A stretch of 6,455 nucleotides of DNA from Acidimicrobiaceae bacterium (lineage in GTDB: Bacteria; Actinomycetota; Acidimicrobiia; Acidimicrobiales; Palsa-688): the NCBI GenBank assembly GCA_003158835.1, contig PMLI01000104.1, positions 1 through 6,455 on the forward strand, in the 5' to 3' direction. Position 1 is the stretch's first letter. Each line of letters opens with the position of its first letter. This document shows, piece by piece, positions 1 to 5,670 of the stretch. The position numbers and the translations under genes were made by a program. Below the pieces are notes generated by a model, which was not told the origin of the DNA, made no database searches, and saw only the letters and a list, made by a program, of their open reading frames with translations.

Positions 1-785
1 ACCGACCAGGTGCCAGAGCTTATATAGGCGGAGCCGGGCTGGCGGAACGGCACGGCCGCCACCGCAGAGGCCGTGTCGTGCGATGCCGGCGAAATGACCG
101 ATAGGCCGCCCAGCCCGGTCTCCTCCGCCACCTCTGCCCGCAGGCTCCCCAGGATGGTGCCCGGTGGGACCACCTCGCCCAGGAGGTGCGTGGGCAGCCC
201 GAGACCCCCCACGAGGTCCCAGGCCCAGTCACCGGCTACGGGGTCGTAACACTGGGTCGTGGTCGCCTCGGTCAGCTCGCAGCGTGGGACGCCCGAAAGC
301 CAGTAGTGGAAGAGATCGGGCATGAGGAGCAGCCTCTCGGCCACGTCCAGCACGGGGTCCTTGGCGCGGGGCATGGCCCAGAGCTGATAGATCGTATTGA
401 TCGGCAAGAGCTGGTTCCCCGTCCTGCGGAAGATCTCCCGGGGCGGAACCCTCTCGCGGACCTCATCGAACGCTCTTTCCGTGCGCCTGTCCCGGTAGTG
501 GACGGGGTTCTGCAAAAGACGCCCGGCCCGGTCCAGCAAGCCGAAGTCGACCCCCCAGCCGTCCACTGCTACTGAAGCGAGGCTCCCGCCTTGGCGCGCC
601 GCGGCGCGCAGGCCCTCGAGCACGCCGTCGTACAAGCGCAGGGCGTCCCAGTGAAGCCTTTCGTGAACCCTCACGGGGACATTCGGGAACCGGTGGACCT
701 CGGTGACGTCCAAACGCCGGCCGTCAAAAGACCCGACGGCGACCCGGCCGCTCTGGGCACCGAGATCGACCGAGATCAACTTCAT
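1..785 (-). CDS. rhaB: Rhamnulokinase-like FGGY sugar kinase, C-terminus cut by window edge
   Basis: The first 261 codons of an FGGY-family kinase are present, and the frame runs off the left edge still open. Family members are about 480-490 residues, so the last ~225 are outside. Rhamnulokinases use ATP to phosphorylate L-rhamnulose at O1 in the cytoplasm. Visible marks are the N-terminal phosphate-binding strand VDLGAQSGRV (residues 6-15), VDGWGVDFGLLD (74-85), HYRDRR (96-101), SHDTASAV (235-242) with the probable catalytic-base Asp237, and YISSGTWS (254-261). This combination is typical of RhaB rather than of xylulo- or glycerol kinases. The ATG at 785-783 is supported by GGAG at 796-793, seven bases upstream. 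It is the third gene of the leftward cluster, 99 bp after the MDR dehydrogenase. No rhamnose isomerase or rhamnulose-1-phosphate aldolase is visible, so the true substrate could be another ketose. Family call firm, substrate inferred. Confidence 0.9.
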   Translation of the reverse strand, partial: MKLISVDLGAQSGRVAVGSFDGRRLDVTEVHRFPNVPVRVHERLHWDALRLYDGVLEGLRAAARQGGSLASVAVDGWGVDFGLLDRAGRLLQNPVHYRDRRTERAFDEVRERVPPREIFRRTGNQLLPINTIYQLWAMPRAKDPVLDVAERLLLMPDLFHYWLSGVPRCELTEATTTQCYDPVAGDWAWDLVGGLGLPTHLLGEVVPPGTILGSLRAEVAEETGLGGLSVISPASHDTASAVAAVPFRQPGSAYISSGTWS

Positions 786-828
786 CGTTGCGCTCCGTGC
801 CCGAGTAATCGTTTGCTGGCGGTAGCCC

Positions 829-848
829 AAAAAAACGGCGCCCGGCGC
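829..848 (-). terminator. Possible weak Rho-independent terminator between dehydrogenase and kinase genes
   Basis: Reading the minus strand, a small all-GC stem (GCGC at 848-845, loop CGG, GCGC at 841-838) is followed after two bases by seven consecutive T (835-829). A long T tract just 3' of a GC stem is the usual form of an intrinsic terminator. The stem is only four pairs, so it may act as a partial terminator or attenuator that lowers expression of the downstream kinase. A ten-base palindrome, AGGGATCCCT (853-862), lies just upstream and could extend the structure. Confidence 0.35.
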
Positions 849-884
849 GGCGAGGGATCCCTACCGGCCCCAGCGGCGGCCACT

Positions 885-1919
885 TCAGTCGGCCACCACG
901 AGGATCTTGACCTCTCGACCGGAGCCGATGGCAGCGAAGGCCGCCGCCGCTTCGGGCAGGGGGAAGGTGGCGGTTATGAACCGACCGGCGTCGAAGGTCC
1001 CGTTGCCGATTATGGCAACGGCGTCGTCGAAGTCCTCCCACCGGTACGTGGCGGCTCCCTGAAGACGGATCTGGTACTCCTGGACCACCGGCAGGTCGAC
1101 GGTAACGGGCTTTCGTGCCCCTCCCAGGACCACCACCGTGCCTCCCTTGATGGCCATCTTGACCGCCGCGTCCAGGGTGGACTGGTGAGACACGCAGTCG
1201 AACACGACGTCGACGCTTTCTCCCATCTCGCCCCGTACCGTCCCGGCCAGGTCGGGGGCCCGGGCATCGACGGCGGCGTCAGCCCCCAGTGCCACGGCCA
1301 GATCCCGCTTGGCAGCCAGGGTGTCGGTGCTCACGATCTTTGCTGCCCCGGCGTGGCGGGCCGCCGTCAGGGCCAGGAGCCCGATGGTACCCGAGCCGAG
1401 GATGGCCACCGTCTTGCCCCTCAGGTCACCGGCCAGGCGCACGGCATGGACGGGCGTGGCCAAAGGCTCGATGAGAGCGGCCTGGTAATCGCTGAAACCG
1501 GCAGGGATCTTGTGCAGCCGCCGGGCCGGTACCGAAAAGACGTCTGCCATCCCGCCTTCCCGGAACCCGCAACCGAAGAACTCCAGGTTTTCGCAAAGGT
1601 TCTCGGCGCCGTGACGGCAGGGCTTGCAATGACCGCATACCAAAGTCGGCTCGACCGTGACCCGGTCCCCGGCGGCGACCTCCTCCACGCCCTCGGCGGC
1701 GGCAACCACCACACCGACCACCTCGTGCCCGGGATAGTACGGGGGTTTCATGAAGGCGTGCTCACCGTGGACGCCGGCCTTGTCGGACCCGCATACCCCC
1801 GACACCGACATCTTGACCAGCACCTCGCCGGGCTCGAGGTTGGGTACGGCCTCGGTGACCACCTCGACGACGTCGGGGGCACTGACCAGGACACGTCGGC
1901 GGCTCTGTTCTTTGCTCAT
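885..1919 (-). CDS. Zinc-dependent medium-chain (MDR) polyol dehydrogenase
   Basis: This is a complete 344-residue MDR dehydrogenase (GroES-like ADH_N plus PF00107 Rossmann domain), the usual length for sorbitol, threonine and hexitol dehydrogenases. It should oxidise a secondary alcohol of a polyol to a ketose with NAD+ in the cytoplasm. Visible residues are catalytic-zinc Cys43 (GVCGSD), His65-Glu66 (PGHE) and Glu151 (LIEPLA). The structural-zinc cysteines are 95, 98, 101 and 109 (CGHCKPCRHGAENLC). The nucleotide-binding loop is GSGTIG (175-180), and Asp199 at the end of the second strand favours NAD over NADP. The start ATG has GGAG at 1928-1925, five bases upstream. The gene follows the kinase-GatZ fusion by 76 bp on the same strand. 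By analogy with the Agrobacterium pathway, in which a PF00107 enzyme makes D-tagatose from D-altritol, its likely product is the ketose used by the fusion protein. Sorbitol, L-iditol or threonine as substrate cannot be excluded. Confidence 0.93.
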   Translation of the reverse strand: MSKEQSRRRVLVSAPDVVEVVTEAVPNLEPGEVLVKMSVSGVCGSDKAGVHGEHAFMKPPYYPGHEVVGVVVAAAEGVEEVAAGDRVTVEPTLVCGHCKPCRHGAENLCENLEFFGCGFREGGMADVFSVPARRLHKIPAGFSDYQAALIEPLATPVHAVRLAGDLRGKTVAILGSGTIGLLALTAARHAGAAKIVSTDTLAAKRDLAVALGADAAVDARAPDLAGTVRGEMGESVDVVFDCVSHQSTLDAAVKMAIKGGTVVVLGGARKPVTVDLPVVQEYQIRLQGAATYRWEDFDDAVAIIGNGTFDAGRFITATFPLPEAAAAFAAIGSGREVKILVVAD

Positions 1920-1934
1920 GGCATCTCCAATGTC

Positions 1935-1957
1935 GGCCCGACGCTTTTCGTCAGGCC
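1935..1957 (-). other. Intercistronic RNA hairpin ahead of the MDR dehydrogenase gene
   Basis: On the minus strand GGCCTGACG (1957-1949) pairs with CGTCGGGCC (1943-1935) around an AAAAG loop: nine pairs, one of them a T-G wobble. It lies between two co-directional genes and ends six bases before the GGAG ribosome binding site of the dehydrogenase. No T tract follows, so a classical terminator is unlikely. It could stabilise or expose mRNA ends, or affect translation of the downstream gene. Confidence 0.45.
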
Positions 1958-1995
1958 CTTAGGGGGTGGGACGGGACGGCTGGCCGGCGCGGACC

Positions 1996-4263
1996 TCATC
2001 TGCTGAGGCCCGGGCCGGACAACTGCCCCCTTGTTTTCGCGGGCCGGCACGCGTCCGTGTAGACGCGCAGCACATCGCGCACGGCCTCGAGCGCCAGATC
2101 CCTGGGTGTGGGATCCACTGCCCCACTGGTCACACGGGAATAGAGGGCCGGGAGGAACTGGCTTATCAGCGGTCCCGGGATGCTGGCACCGCTCAGGCGG
2201 GCCAACAGCCTCTGGACCGCCTCCTGTGCCGCCGGAGACGCCCAGTAATAACGGACCCGGTCGCTGTAGCTGAAGTGCCGGAGCACGCGCTGCTGGTCCG
2301 GCTCGCCGCGGTAGTACGACTGCCAATACCCGGGATGGGCGAGCATCTCCCTCTCCATCTCCGCCATCAAGGAGTGCTCGGACCAGTCGGGGCTCAATGC
2401 GGTCGCGATCTGGTCGAGCGCATAGAGAGCCTCGCGCAGCGCGAAGGTGAGACCGGGCCCGACCTTCAAGATGGCGAAGCCGTCGTCCACCAGCCTGGCG
2501 AGGCTCTGCGGGGGTTGATAATCCGTGGAGTGCGCCTCGAAAACGAGGCCCGGCATCCCAGCCAGAGCGGCACTCAGCTCAACCGCACGTTCGGGCTGGT
2601 AAACGACGACGTTGCGGTCATCGAACTCGACGCCGGGCTGCACGACGACGGCGATCACGGACTCGAAGGCGGCCTCGACGCCGGCGGCCGCGAAGGCCTG
2701 CCGGTGCGCTTCGAAGGTGGCGGCCACGGCTGCCGGCCGGGTCACCTCGAGGTGCTCGATCTCCGTCACCGAGCCGCCCGGGACCGGTACCTCGGTGCCG
2801 ATGACGTAGCGGGGAGCCGTGGCGGCGCTGGCGGCGGCCTCGGCCACGACGGCCAGGCGGGCGGCCCGCTCGGCCGTAACGGGATCCGCGAGGTGGTCCG
2901 GTTCGCCCTGGCAACCCATGCTGGTGTCGAGGTGGATCTTCTCGTACCCAGCGGTGACGTAGGCGGCGACCATCGCTTCGGCCTGCGCCAGCGCGGCTTC
3001 GGCGGGCAGGTGACGCCACGGGTTGGGGCCGAGGTGATCGCCGCCGAGGATGACGTGCCGGCGCGGGAAACCGATCTGGTCGGCGGTACGGTACACCTGG
3101 TCCCGGAAGGCAGCCGGCGTCAGGCCCGTGTAGCCACCCTGGTGGTTTACCTGGTTGCAGGTGGCCTCGATGAGCACCGCCGCTCCATCAGCGGCGGCCT
3201 GGCGCATAGCCGCCTCGACCACCACCGGGTGGGCCGAGCACACCGAGGTGACACCGGCCGGCTCGGCCCCCGGCCCGCCGCCGCGGCGGCGGGAGATTAG
3301 CGACGTCAGGCGCTTCCCGGGGACGGCATCGGCGCCCGACCTGAGGGCGTCGAGCTGGGCGAAGCTCGAGGTGCCCTCCATCGGGCCCTTGATGCCCACC
3401 GCCCTGGCACCGGCGGCGTTGGCGTAGGCCAGGCTCTCTGCCACGCTCCGGCCCTGAAGCCGGCAGGTGATGAAGGTGGCGTCGAAACAGTCACCGGCGC
3501 CGGTCGGGTCCACCTCGTCCACCGGGTAGCCGGGCGCGCTCGAAGTGCCGTCGGCGTCGTGGTAGGTCGCCCCCTCGGCGCCGTCTTTCACCACGATGGC
3601 GGTGACGCCCAGGCCCAGGATCTCGGAGATAGCCGCTTCCGGCGCGGACGCCTCGGTCAGCAGCGTCAACTCCTCACCACTGGGCAGGAACGTGTCGCAG
3701 CGCGCCAACATAGCAGCGAGAGCCGACCGAACTTCGGGGTCGCGCACCACCTCTTTGCGGATATTCGGGTCGAAGGAGACGGTGCCGCCGTTGCTTTTGA
3801 CCGACTCGATCGCCTTCGTCGTCATCTCGATGATGCGGGCCGAGAAGAGCGAAGGGCCGGAGACGTGCAGGTGGCCGCACTCCTCGAGCAGCTCCGATAC
3901 CGCGTCGGTCCAACGCACCTGACCGCAGGCGCTGTTCTTTATGTTGTACACGAAGTCGCGGTCGCCGTTGTCCCGGTAGCGCACAAAGGCGCTGCCTGTC
4001 GGGTACGCCGGACTGATCTCGACCGCCTTGACGTCGACGCCGTCGTCGCCGAGCCGCTTCAAGTTGACCCAGCCGAAATCGTCGTCCCCGACGCAGCTGA
4101 CGATGCCGCATGGTTGGCCGAGCTTGGCGACCTGGTCGATGAAGATGGCCGGGGCGCCACTGGGGAAGGGCCCGAGCAAGTGGACGGGCTGGCGAAAACC
4201 ATCGCCCCGGCCTTCCGCCACGATCTCCACCAGGATCTCACCGAGAGTCACGACTTTGGTCAT
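1996..4263 (-). CDS. tagK-gatZ: Bifunctional D-tagatose kinase (PfkB) - D-tagatose-6-phosphate 4-epimerase (GatZ/KbaZ family) fusion
   Basis: This is one uninterrupted 755-residue protein with two full-length domains. Residues 1-310 are a PfkB/ribokinase-type kinase with FPSGAPAIFIDQVAKLG (33-49), SCVGDDDFG (56-64), PTGSAFVRYR (88-97) and the anion-hole/catalytic motif DPTGAGDCF (252-260, base Asp258). GPMEGTSS (293-300) follows, as in tagatose kinases. Residues ~318-740 are a complete PF08013 domain with SVCSAHP (340-346), IEATCNQVNHQGGYTG (365-380), GGDHLGPNPW (407-416), IGTEVPVPGG (488-497), VVQPGVEFD (540-548), FEAHSTDYQ (575-583) and KVGPGLTFALREA (600-612). The linker is only about ten residues, plus a ~15-residue tail. 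PF08013 was first described as the non-catalytic subunit of tagatose-bisphosphate aldolase. In Agrobacterium a member epimerises D-tagatose 6-phosphate to D-fructose 6-phosphate. No GatY/KbaY aldolase is in view, which favours the epimerase role. Expected overall reaction: D-tagatose plus ATP to fructose 6-phosphate. ATG 4263 is preferred over the GTG at 4269. Confidence 0.93.
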   Translation of the reverse strand: MTKVVTLGEILVEIVAEGRGDGFRQPVHLLGPFPSGAPAIFIDQVAKLGQPCGIVSCVGDDDFGWVNLKRLGDDGVDVKAVEISPAYPTGSAFVRYRDNGDRDFVYNIKNSACGQVRWTDAVSELLEECGHLHVSGPSLFSARIIEMTTKAIESVKSNGGTVSFDPNIRKEVVRDPEVRSALAAMLARCDTFLPSGEELTLLTEASAPEAAISEILGLGVTAIVVKDGAEGATYHDADGTSSAPGYPVDEVDPTGAGDCFDATFITCRLQGRSVAESLAYANAAGARAVGIKGPMEGTSSFAQLDALRSGADAVPGKRLTSLISRRRGGGPGAEPAGVTSVCSAHPVVVEAAMRQAAADGAAVLIEATCNQVNHQGGYTGLTPAAFRDQVYRTADQIGFPRRHVILGGDHLGPNPWRHLPAEAALAQAEAMVAAYVTAGYEKIHLDTSMGCQGEPDHLADPVTAERAARLAVVAEAAASAATAPRYVIGTEVPVPGGSVTEIEHLEVTRPAAVAATFEAHRQAFAAAGVEAAFESVIAVVVQPGVEFDDRNVVVYQPERAVELSAALAGMPGLVFEAHSTDYQPPQSLARLVDDGFAILKVGPGLTFALREALYALDQIATALSPDWSEHSLMAEMEREMLAHPGYWQSYYRGEPDQQRVLRHFSYSDRVRYYWASPAAQEAVQRLLARLSGASIPGPLISQFLPALYSRVTSGAVDPTPRDLALEAVRDVLRVYTDACRPAKTRGQLSGPGLSR

Positions 4264-4268
4264 TTGCA

Positions 4269-4273
4269 CCTCT
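4269..4273 (-). promoter_or_regulatory. Ribosome binding site that decides the fusion gene start
   Basis: AGAGG on the minus strand sits five bases before ATG 4263-4261. The alternative in-frame GTG at 4269-4267 would use the last G of this same motif as its own start base, leaving it without a usable ribosome binding site. The ATG is therefore the better start, and the protein begins MTKVVTLGEI. Confidence 0.6.
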
Positions 4274-4361
4274 ATCCGGGGCCGGTCTCCTGCGGGGCCG
4301 GCTCAACTGCCCGCGCCGGTCCCCATCCCCGCGGCACTTGCCTGGTTGCCCCGGTTGCGGG

Positions 4362-4390
4362 CGAGTGTACATCGGAGCGGAGTACGCTCG
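4362..4390. repeat. Imperfect inverted repeat, candidate operator in the divergent promoter region
   Basis: CGAGTGTAC (4362-4370) and GTACGCTCG (4382-4390) are reverse complements in 8 of 9 positions. They are separated by 11 bases, with arm centres 20 bp apart, about two helical turns. This is the best dyad in the 159-bp region between the leftward fusion gene and the rightward SDR gene. A dimeric regulator bound here could control both transcription units. The regulator itself is not in the window, so its family is unknown. Confidence 0.45.
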
Positions 4391-4394
4391 ACAA
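4364..4394 (-). promoter_or_regulatory. Possible leftward promoter for the fusion-dehydrogenase-kinase cluster
   Basis: On the minus strand TTGTCG (4394-4389) could be a -35 box and TACACT (4369-4364) a -10 box. The spacer is 19 bp, slightly long for a housekeeping promoter. The dyad 4362-4390 overlaps the -10 box, the whole spacer and the edge of the -35 box. A long spacer with a dyad inside is seen at MerR-type promoters, but it may be coincidence here. Transcription would start near 4357, leaving a 5' leader of about 95 bases. Confidence 0.3.
4383..4388 (+). promoter_or_regulatory. Possible rightward -10 element for the SDR-cupin pair
   Basis: TACGCT fits the TAnnnT -10 pattern and lies in the right arm of the dyad, 34 bases before the SDR start codon. 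No good -35 box lies 16-19 bp upstream; TTGCGG at 4355-4360 is 22 bp away. If real, this promoter would need an activator or an extended element. Weak support. Confidence 0.22.
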
Positions 4395-4407
4395 AAGCCC
4401 GGCACGA

Positions 4408-4415
4408 AGGAAGGG
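4408..4415 (+). promoter_or_regulatory. Ribosome binding site that decides the SDR gene start
   Basis: AGGAAGGG lies seven bases before ATG 4423. It supports starting the dehydrogenase there, although the same frame stays open for 288 codons upstream, back into the antisense of the fusion gene. Confidence 0.75.
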
Positions 4416-4422
4416 ACGGGCG

Positions 4423-5205
4423 ATGAGCGATAGCAGCGACATTTACAGGTTGGATGACCGCAAGGTTGTGGTCACGGGCGGTGCCCGTGGCATCGGGTAC
4501 GCCATCGCCAGGAGAGCGGCGGCTTCCGGCGCCACGGTGGCCCTGCTCGACCTCGAGCAGGTCGCCCTGGACGAGGCCGCGGCGCGGCTCCGTCACGACG
4601 TCCAAGGGGCCGAGATCCTGGCTCAGACCTGCGACGTCTCTTCCTACGACGACATCCGCGCCGCTCGTGAGGTCCTCGAGGCCGGCTGGGGACGGGCCGA
4701 CGTCCTGGTCAACAACGCCGGCATCTTCTCCAACGCCCCCGCGCAAGAGATGGAGGCGCGGGAGTGGGACCGCGTGCTCCAAGTCAACCTGTCCGGCGCC
4801 TTTTACTGCAGCCAGGTCTTCGGGGCGTCGATGATCGAGGCGCGCTCGGGCACCATCGTCAACATCGCTTCGATGTCGGGGGTCATCGTCAACCGCCCGC
4901 AGCCCCAGATCGGCTACAACGTGTCCAAGGCGGGCGTGATCATGCTTACGAAGTCCCTCGCAGCGGAATGGGCTCCCTACGGGATCCGGGTGAACGCGGT
5001 GGCGCCCGGCTACATCCGTAGCGCGATCACCGAGAGCCTGCTCGGGAAAGCCAACCTGCGGGACTACTGGATCGGCGGCACCCCGCTAGGGAGGATGGGC
5101 TCCCCCGAGGAGGTCGCCAATGTCGTCGTGTTCCTCGCCTCGGACGCCGCCAGCTTCGTGACGGGCGAGACCCTGGTCGCGGACGGGGGCTACACGGTTT
5201 GGTGA
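4423..5205 (+). CDS. Galactitol dehydrogenase-like short-chain dehydrogenase (SDR)
   Basis: This is a classical SDR of 260 residues, the usual family length. It should oxidise a hexitol to a ketohexose with NAD+ in the cytoplasm. Cofactor loop TGGARGIG is at 18-25, Asp43 after the second strand favours NAD, and NNAG is at 97-100. The catalytic tetrad is Asn122, Ser152, Tyr165 and Lys169 (YNVSK). MSGVIVNRPQ (151-160), LAAEWAPYGIRVNAVAPGY (179-197) and the C-terminal DGGYTVW (254-260) closely resemble my recollection of Rhodobacter sphaeroides galactitol dehydrogenase and its rhizobial relatives. Related enzymes form L-tagatose or D-tagatose from galactitol, so the product stereochemistry cannot be read from sequence. 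The gene is divergent from the kinase-epimerase fusion and 43 bp ahead of the cupin, with which it is probably co-transcribed. Another polyol, such as an altritol or arabinitol, remains possible. Confidence 0.92.
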   Translation: MSDSSDIYRLDDRKVVVTGGARGIGYAIARRAAASGATVALLDLEQVALDEAAARLRHDVQGAEILAQTCDVSSYDDIRAAREVLEAGWGRADVLVNNAGIFSNAPAQEMEAREWDRVLQVNLSGAFYCSQVFGASMIEARSGTIVNIASMSGVIVNRPQPQIGYNVSKAGVIMLTKSLAAEWAPYGIRVNAVAPGYIRSAITESLLGKANLRDYWIGGTPLGRMGSPEEVANVVVFLASDAASFVTGETLVADGGYTVW

Positions 5206-5235
5206 AGTGGGGCATCAATGGTCCCGGTACCGATT

Positions 5236-5240
5236 GGAGG
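5236..5240 (+). promoter_or_regulatory. Ribosome binding site that decides the cupin GTG start
   Basis: GGAGG lies eight bases before GTG 5249. It supports this start over the earlier in-frame GTG at 5207, which begins two bases after the SDR stop and has no comparable ribosome binding site. Confidence 0.75.
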
Positions 5241-5248
5241 GTTGCATT

Positions 5249-5602
5249 GTGCGAACGACCGTTTTCAATGTAGTCGACGGACGTGTCGAATTTCAGAGCT
5301 CCGAAATCCCGCCCTGGGCGGAGCCGGATAAATCCGGGCAGGTTGCCGCCGAGGTTTACCGTTCACCTCATGGCGCCAGCGTCCTTTACCACATTCCGGT
5401 CGGGTGCAACGTGCCAATCCACGCCGGTGCCAACTATTCTTTTTGCCAGATTGTCACCGGACGCGGCAAGCTGACCCTGCCGGGCGACCGGGAGATCGAT
5501 TATTCCGCCCCCGAATTATTTATCCTCGAGCCTGGCGCTCTCCATGGTTGGAGCGACGTGGTCGAAGACACCTTGTTGTCCGTCTCTGACGTGCAGAAGT
5601 AG
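5249..5602 (+). CDS. Small single-domain cupin protein
   Basis: A 117-residue protein beginning with GTG, one cupin barrel in size. The first cupin motif is seen as VGCNVPIHAGANYSFCQIVTGRGKL (51-75, turn GRG at 71-73). The second is APELFILEPGALHGW (87-101), containing PGALH. Of the usual metal ligands His58 and His99 are kept, but the second His of HxH is Gly60 and no Glu is at the expected place, so metal binding may be weak or absent. Small cupins next to sugar genes can be sugar isomerases or epimerases, KdgF-like enzymes, or sugar-binding accessory proteins. I do not recognise a specific function. It follows the SDR by 43 bp and probably shares its transcript, which suggests a role in the same hexitol/ketose pathway, perhaps on the SDR product. 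Confidence 0.85.
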   Translation: MRTTVFNVVDGRVEFQSSEIPPWAEPDKSGQVAAEVYRSPHGASVLYHIPVGCNVPIHAGANYSFCQIVTGRGKLTLPGDREIDYSAPELFILEPGALHGWSDVVEDTLLSVSDVQK

Positions 5603-5624
5603 GCGCGGCAAAGCCGGGCCGGTC

Positions 5625-5670
5625 GATAGGCAGGGGCCGGGTCGGGGTTCGCCCGCCGGCCCGGCCTATC
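5625..5670. terminator. GC-rich hairpin between convergent genes, possible bidirectional terminator
   Basis: GATAGGC (5625-5631) pairs with GCCTATC (5664-5670). Inside this, GGGCCGG and a CGGG segment on the left pair with CCGGCCC and CCCG on the right, with small bulges, around a GTTCG loop. The structure lies between the cupin stop and the aminotransferase stop and includes the latter (5666-5668). Neither side has a T tract, as is common for hairpin terminators in high-GC bacteria. The stem is clear, but its role is inferred. Confidence 0.5.

Noticed and set aside
186..575. Plus-strand open frame of 129 codons opposite the rhamnulokinase-like gene.
   Set aside because: The minus-strand frame carries conserved FGGY kinase motifs throughout; this frame has none.
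591..2006. Long plus-strand open frame (471 codons) opposite the MDR dehydrogenase and the start of the rhamnulokinase-like gene.
   Set aside because: Its translation shows no recognisable domain, it lies antisense to a gene with all expected zinc and cofactor motifs, and stop-free antisense frames are expected at this GC content.
1994..2008. Small dyad CCTCA-TCTGC-TGAGG at the end of the fusion gene.
   Set aside because: Only five base pairs, no T tract, and it overlaps the stop codon region; too weak to call a terminator.
1966..3300. Long plus-strand open frame (444 codons) opposite the GatZ part of the fusion.
   Set aside because: It is rich in Gly, Arg and His without family motifs and is fully antisense to a conserved PF08013 domain: a codon-bias shadow.
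3559..4422. N-terminal extension of the SDR frame by 288 codons.
   Set aside because: The extension is antisense to the kinase domain, has no dehydrogenase-like sequence, and the ATG at 4423 has a strong ribosome binding site and gives the usual SDR length.
4303..4782. Minus-strand open frame of 159 codons covering the divergent promoter region and the SDR start.
   Set aside because: No recognisable domain; antisense to the SDR cofactor-binding region and crosses the intergenic region with no ribosome binding site that I could see.
5225..5232. Palindrome CGGTACCG between the SDR and cupin genes.
   Set aside because: Eight bases without spacing or a partner site; expected by chance in GC-rich DNA.
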